A DNA stretch of 16,900 nt. It comes from Vulcanimicrobiota bacterium. Its GTDB lineage: Bacteria; Vulcanimicrobiota; Vulcanimicrobiia; Vulcanimicrobiales; Vulcanimicrobiaceae. Each line of letters opens with the position of its first letter. The first letter of the stretch is position 1. The stretch spans positions 1-16,900 of the forward strand of contig JAFAQW010000203.1 of assembly GCA_019245995.1 (NCBI GenBank), given 5' to 3'. This document shows, piece after piece, positions 13,391-16,900 of this stretch. The notes under the pieces are model-generated. The model was not told the origin of the DNA. It did not search any database and worked only from the letters and a program-made list of their open reading frames with translations. A program made the position numbers and the translations under genes.

Positions 13391-14727
13391 TTGCTGACGT
13401 TGGTGCCGCGGGGAAGTACCAAGGCGATCGTCGGATTGCCGAGGTACGATCGAGCGACGCGTTGCACGTCGAGCGCGGTGGTTGCGGCGATTGAGGTGAG
13501 CGTGCGATTGATGAAGTCGGGCGACGAGCTTTCGCGTGAGAATACCGCCGCGAGCCAGGTCCGCGCTTCCAGGGTCGTCGCGTTGTTGGCGAAATCGCCG
13601 GCGGCCTGCGCCTTGAACTCCTCGATCGATCCCTGCAATCGCGTTGCGGCGAGCACGCTGACGACGGAGAGCGCGGTCGCGAATGCTCGACTCGGATCGC
13701 CAATGAGCCCCCCGTTCACGTAGAGCACGAGGTTGGCGGGAGCGCGATCGTACGCGTAGAGCGTCCCCACCGAACGCGACGCGAACGTCGGCGTTACGAC
13801 GCCGGGAACCTGCGCGATGTCGGCGAGCGTGCGCCGCACGAACGCCGACAAGACCAACATCGGGCCGAAGTCCCGGCTGCTCACCTGCGGGGCCGGGTAC
13901 TGTGCGATCAGCCACGGCGAGGAGATGTCGCGGTGCGCGATGATCTCGTGCGTGGCGCCGCGCAGCTGCGGCACCTCGACGGAGACGGGCTGCGTCGTTC
14001 CGGCGGAAAGCGCGCCGGGAATGGCGCGCAGCGCGTCAGACGTCAGCGCGTCGAGCCGTCCGCCTGCGCTCACGATGCAGCCTCCCTGCCGATAGTAAGC
14101 GTGGTAGAACGCTCGCGCGTCGCTGCCGGAGAACTGCGTCAGCGAGGCCGGAGTGCCGAGTTCGGGGAGACCGATGTTGGCCTGGCGCGACGAGGCGGCG
14201 TTGAGCATGTCGAGGCCGACCTGTAGCGCGACCTGTTGCACGCGCCGGATCTCATCGATCAGTTGCGTGCGCGCATCGCGAATCGTCGGCGCGGAGAAGT
14301 TCGGCGCGGCGAGCGCGCCACGGAACAAATCCAAGACGGCTGGGGCGTCGGTGCTCAGCGCCTCCACGTAGAAGCGCACGTCGCCCGGATCGATCGTGAA
14401 GTGCACCGAACCGCCGTGCAGAGCAATCGCATCGTCAAGCGGCATGGCCGGCGCGTTGCCGGCCGGGACCGGCGTGCGAATGATGGCTTGCGCCACGAGA
14501 GCGGAGAGGCCGTTTTGCTTTAACGTCTGACGATCGAGGCCGGCGCGAACGACGATGGTGACGCCTACGAGCGAGAGTGCGTCGTCGGACTGCCGCACGA
14601 TCGTTGCTCCTCCGGCGTTTTCGACGCTGGGCACCGCGATCGCGGACGCCGCCGCTCCCCGTATCGGTGACGCGCTCGACGCGATCGCCGCAGCAAGGGC
14701 AATGCTGAGCACGGCGACGTTTCTCAA
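13387..14727 (-). CDS. Secreted M16-peptidase-like protein lacking the zinc motif (second copy)
   Basis: About 446 residues, exported (hydrophobic signal LSIALAAAIASSASP, then mature VENAGGATIVRQSDDALSLVGVTIVVRAG). The fold is M16/insulinase-like: paired beta-alpha domains, QVALQVGLDMLNAASSRQ..GLPELGTPASLTQFSGSDARAFYHAYYRQGGCIVSAGG in the first half and PWLIAQYPAPQVSSRDFGPMLVLSAFV in the second. Where active enzymes have HxxEH after a Gly-Leu turn, this one reads ALVAQ (residues 76-80), so it cannot bind zinc in the usual way. The start TTG at 14727 is one base after the preceding stop; GTG at 14712 is an alternative. In M16B systems an inactive subunit commonly pairs with an active one, but here the neighbour is also inactive. 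It may be a chaperone or substrate-binding pair. The family assignment is fairly sure; the role is unknown. Confidence 0.83.
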   Translation of the reverse strand: MRNVAVLSIALAAAIASSASPIRGAAASAIAVPSVENAGGATIVRQSDDALSLVGVTIVVRAGLDRQTLKQNGLSALVAQAIIRTPVPAGNAPAMPLDDAIALHGGSVHFTIDPGDVRFYVEALSTDAPAVLDLFRGALAAPNFSAPTIRDARTQLIDEIRRVQQVALQVGLDMLNAASSRQANIGLPELGTPASLTQFSGSDARAFYHAYYRQGGCIVSAGGRLDALTSDALRAIPGALSAGTTQPVSVEVPQLRGATHEIIAHRDISSPWLIAQYPAPQVSSRDFGPMLVLSAFVRRTLADIAQVPGVVTPTFASRSVGTLYAYDRAPANLVLYVNGGLIGDPSRAFATALSVVSVLAATRLQGSIEEFKAQAAGDFANNATTLEARTWLAAVFSRESSSPDFINRTLTSIAATTALDVQRVARSYLGNPTIALVLPRGTNVSN

Positions 14728-14728
14728 T

Positions 14729-16030
14729 TTAGGAAGCGCTCTTTTTGGAAGGTGGGGCGACCAGTTCGACGACGGCCGGCTCGCGCAGATACCGACGCAC
14801 GACCTCGGCGACGTATGCCGGATCCAGCGCGCGCGCCAGACGCTCGTACTTTCCGTCCGGTATGCCCGGCGCGTACTCCGGATCGCCCTCGACGGTGTAC
14901 CAACCGAAGTTGTCGGCACGTTGCTGGGGTGTCTGCGTCTCGGAGGCCACGTGGTACAGAAAGGCTTCCCGCGCCGCCGAAAATGTCGGCGCGTCCAACG
15001 GTTGCTGCAATCGATCGAGCGCGTCCAAAACGTGCTGCTGGACTTCTTTTTGACCGCTGCCGCCGATCGTGACGATCATCACGCCAGGATCGTGCAGCGT
15101 GATGAACTGGCCGACGATGAGCGCGTCCGGTCCGCTGCGATCCACAGCCTTCCAAACGATGCCGGTCTGCTCGCGAAAGAGATAGTCTGCGACGAAGTCC
15201 AGCGCCGTCGCCGCGCGTTCGTCGGCAATGGAGGGCCCGACCCACGCGAGACCTAGTCCGTCGATCGCGCCCTGCACGGTGGCGGATCGAGGGCCGCCGG
15301 CCGGTTTGGAATCGTACGGTGGCTCCATGGGTCCCCCGCCGTTTCCGTCGGTGACCGCACCGACGGCAGATACGTCGACGTTGCCGCTCAGCGTTAGAAC
15401 CGAATTGCTAGCGCGAAACGCCCGCTTTGCATACGCGCTGATCTGCGACGTCGAGATGCTCGTGAGTTGTGAAACGGCGCTCGGCAGCGGCGGATAGCGC
15501 GCAGGACCTGCAGCGAAAACGTGCTCGAACAGCAGGTCATGCAACATCGTGTCCGCTTCGTAGCGCTGTTGAACGCTGAGAACGGCGGCGTTGGCTCGCG
15601 CCGTCTTCACGGCAGCATCGTCGATGCTGGGCGCGAAATACGCCGACGTCATACCCGCCACGACGCGGCGCGCCGCGGCGGCAGGCACCACCGCACCGAT
15701 GCCGACGATGTCGGGGTACACCTCGATGTTGAGCTCGCCGCCGACGGTATGCACGAGCGCGTAGAGCGACTTGCCGCCGGCCAGTGGCGCGACGGCGGCG
15801 GCCGTGGCGGCCAAGTCGCCGATTCCGACCGTCGCGTTGTCGTAACCGGCTGCGGGTGCGCGAAACCAGAGACCGACCGCCGCCGTGGCGACCGTCGCAT
15901 CGGCCGACAACACGTAGGCGCCGCCGCGCGGCAATACGCCGGCCTGCGGCACGCTTGCCTCTGCGCTGGATGCGGCGAAGAACGGCAAGGCGACGAGCAG
16001 CATCGTTGTGACGCCGGCTCGCGCCGTCAT
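14729..16030 (-). CDS. Secreted M16-peptidase-like protein lacking the zinc motif (first copy)
   Basis: 433 residues with a clear signal peptide (residues 1-25, cleavage likely after AEA). The M16 fold is suggested by the opening GVLPRGGAYVLSADATVATAAVGLWFRA, the middle block PLPSAVSQLTSISTSQISAYAKRAFRASNSVLTLSGNVD (the usual domain 1-2 border) and the second half AIDGLGLAWVGPSIADERAATALDFVADYLF..TGIVWKAVD. At the place of HxxEH the sequence is DLAAT (residues 72-76), so the catalytic zinc site is missing; the following LVHTVGGELNIEVYPD matches the conserved GGxxNA strand in position. The ATG at 16030 overlaps the ftsH stop (ATGA). The next gene is a paralogue with a 1-base gap. A pair of dead M16 subunits coupled to ftsH suggests a non-proteolytic role such as substrate capture. 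I cannot exclude a cryptic active site. Confidence 0.83.
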   Translation of the reverse strand: MTARAGVTTMLLVALPFFAASSAEASVPQAGVLPRGGAYVLSADATVATAAVGLWFRAPAAGYDNATVGIGDLAATAAAVAPLAGGKSLYALVHTVGGELNIEVYPDIVGIGAVVPAAAARRVVAGMTSAYFAPSIDDAAVKTARANAAVLSVQQRYEADTMLHDLLFEHVFAAGPARYPPLPSAVSQLTSISTSQISAYAKRAFRASNSVLTLSGNVDVSAVGAVTDGNGGGPMEPPYDSKPAGGPRSATVQGAIDGLGLAWVGPSIADERAATALDFVADYLFREQTGIVWKAVDRSGPDALIVGQFITLHDPGVMIVTIGGSGQKEVQQHVLDALDRLQQPLDAPTFSAAREAFLYHVASETQTPQQRADNFGWYTVEGDPEYAPGIPDGKYERLARALDPAYVAEVVRRYLREPAVVELVAPPSKKSAS

Positions 16031-16900
16031 GCCGGTTCCGGAGAAATCTTCGGAGGCAGGCGGGCCGGTTTTTCTGACCGCTTCGGCTCCTCTACGGCAG
16101 GGCGTTCTGCGGGCGGCTCGGGCGGCGCGGCTTGCGGAACGGCTCGCTCGTAGGCGCGCCCTTGTAAAATCGCTCGCACCTCTTCGGCTTCGACGGTCTC
16201 GTACTCCAGCAGCGATGCCACCATCCGCTCGACCTTATCCCAGTTCTCGTTGAGAATGCGCTTGCCGTTCGTGTAGCATGCTTCGATGATCTTGCGGACC
16301 TCGCCGTCGATCTTGCTCGCGACTTCTTCGGAGTAGTTGCGCTCTTCGCTGATGTCGCGTCCGAGAAAGACCTGGTGCGCTCCGCGCCCGTACTGGATCG
16401 GACCCAGATCGCTCATGCCGTACTGCGTGACCATGCGGCGCGCGAGCTCCGTCGCCTGTTCGAAATCGTTGCTCGCTCCGGTCGTGACGTCGCCGAACTT
16501 GATCTCTTCGGCGATGCGTCCCGCCAGCATGCGCTTGATGATCGCGAGAATCTCGTTCTTCGTCTGCGAGTGACGGTCGTCGTCCGGCAGCGACCACGTG
16601 ATGCCGAGCGCCATGCCGCGCGGGATGATCGTCACCTTGTGCACGGGATCCGAGTTCGGGGTGAGGCCGCCGACGATCGCGTGCCCGGACTCGTGGTACG
16701 CGGTCGTCTCCTTCTCGCGCTGCGACATGACGACCGACTTGCGCTCGGGGCCGACCATCACGCGGTCGATCGCCTCGTCGCAGTCGTTCATCTCGATGAC
16801 CGATTTGTTGCGCCGCGCGGCGAGCAGCGCCGCCTCGTTCAGCAGATTCTCCAGATCCGCACCGGAGAATCCGGGCGTGCGGCGCGCGAGCGTCTCGAGC
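16027..16900 (-). CDS. ftsH: ATP-dependent zinc metalloprotease FtsH (partial, N-terminal part outside window)
   Basis: Membrane-anchored AAA+ protease that degrades misfolded and regulatory proteins. The visible 290 residues cover the end of the AAA+ module (ARRTPGFSGADLENLLNEAALLAARR, sensor-2 region) and the entire protease domain: the zinc motif HESGH (in TAYHESGHAIVGG), the PRGMALGITWSLPDDD block, MLAGRIAEEIKFGDVTTGASNDFEQATELARRMVTQYGMSDLGP with the third zinc ligand Asp in SNDFEQAT, and the C-terminal helical part. A Pro-rich tail of about 40 residues (APPEPPAERPAVEEPKR) follows. The active site is intact. The membrane anchor and Walker motifs lie beyond base 16900. Its TGA overlaps the ATG of the first M16-like gene, so the whole downstream block is translationally tied to it. 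The assignment is secure. Confidence 0.97.
   Translation of the reverse strand, partial: LETLARRTPGFSGADLENLLNEAALLAARRNKSVIEMNDCDEAIDRVMVGPERKSVVMSQREKETTAYHESGHAIVGGLTPNSDPVHKVTIIPRGMALGITWSLPDDDRHSQTKNEILAIIKRMLAGRIAEEIKFGDVTTGASNDFEQATELARRMVTQYGMSDLGPIQYGRGAHQVFLGRDISEERNYSEEVASKIDGEVRKIIEACYTNGKRILNENWDKVERMVASLLEYETVEAEEVRAILQGRAYERAVPQAAPPEPPAERPAVEEPKRSEKPARLPPKISPEPA

Noticed and set aside
13391..13915. Upstream extension of the GT4 reading frame (175 codons)
   Set aside because: Lies wholly inside the M16 gene in another frame, with Arg-rich shadow composition; the family N-terminus starts at 13390.

Overview
The window reads as one chromosomal stretch of a GC-rich, probably diderm bacterium. 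Evidence for a diderm is an ExbB/ExbD energy-transduction set next to a secreted protein with a TonB-type domain, plus a GT9-like (heptosyltransferase-fold) glycosyltransferase. The gene mix (G5-3D protein beside rsmA, DUF2079, FtsH followed by degenerate M16 proteins) is compatible with an uncultured lineage such as Candidatus Eremiobacterota (WPS-2). That placement is an inference; a ribosomal or rpoB tree would settle it. I see no phage, IS element, CRISPR array, tRNA or rRNA.

Layout. (1) 1-5371, all minus strand, read right to left: rho with its own sigma70-like promoter and a leader of about 190 nt; a nested inverted-repeat element (3551-3729); an RluB/RsuA-type pseudouridine synthase; a secreted protein with a TonB-like domain followed by TPR repeats; exbB; and two tandem exbD genes, the second cut by the window edge. 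(2) 5368-7577, minus strand: a GT4 glycosyltransferase, then a clear promoter driving a short RNase H-fold-like protein whose stop overlaps the start of a 3-methyladenine (alkyladenine) DNA glycosylase. (3) 7578-9995, plus strand: a divergent intergenic region with an extended -10 promoter, a secreted G5-3D cell-wall protein (YabE-like), rsmA/ksgA, and a CPBP intramembrane protease. (4) 9985-16900, minus strand: ftsH (its N-terminal part is outside the window), two M16-peptidase-like proteins that both lack the zinc motif, a GT4 glycosyltransferase, a DUF2079 membrane protein and a GT9-like glycosyltransferase. All six are joined by 1-4 base stop/start overlaps or a 1-base gap.

How the genes fit together. 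The exb block looks like a proton-motive-force-driven envelope system, and the GT/DUF2079 block like surface-glycan assembly placed under the control of envelope quality-control proteases. rho, rluB and rsmA are housekeeping RNA functions.

The most notable points are: the paired dead M16 proteins coupled to ftsH; conserved N-termini of rluB, rsmA and one glycosyltransferase with no ATG/GTG/TTG start; the reversed TonB-TPR domain order; the degenerate RNase H-like protein tied to a DNA repair glycosylase; the palindromic element after rho; and the structured, C-rich rho leader. I found no defence system or other clearly new multi-gene system; the ftsH-M16-M16-glycosyltransferase cassette is the closest candidate.
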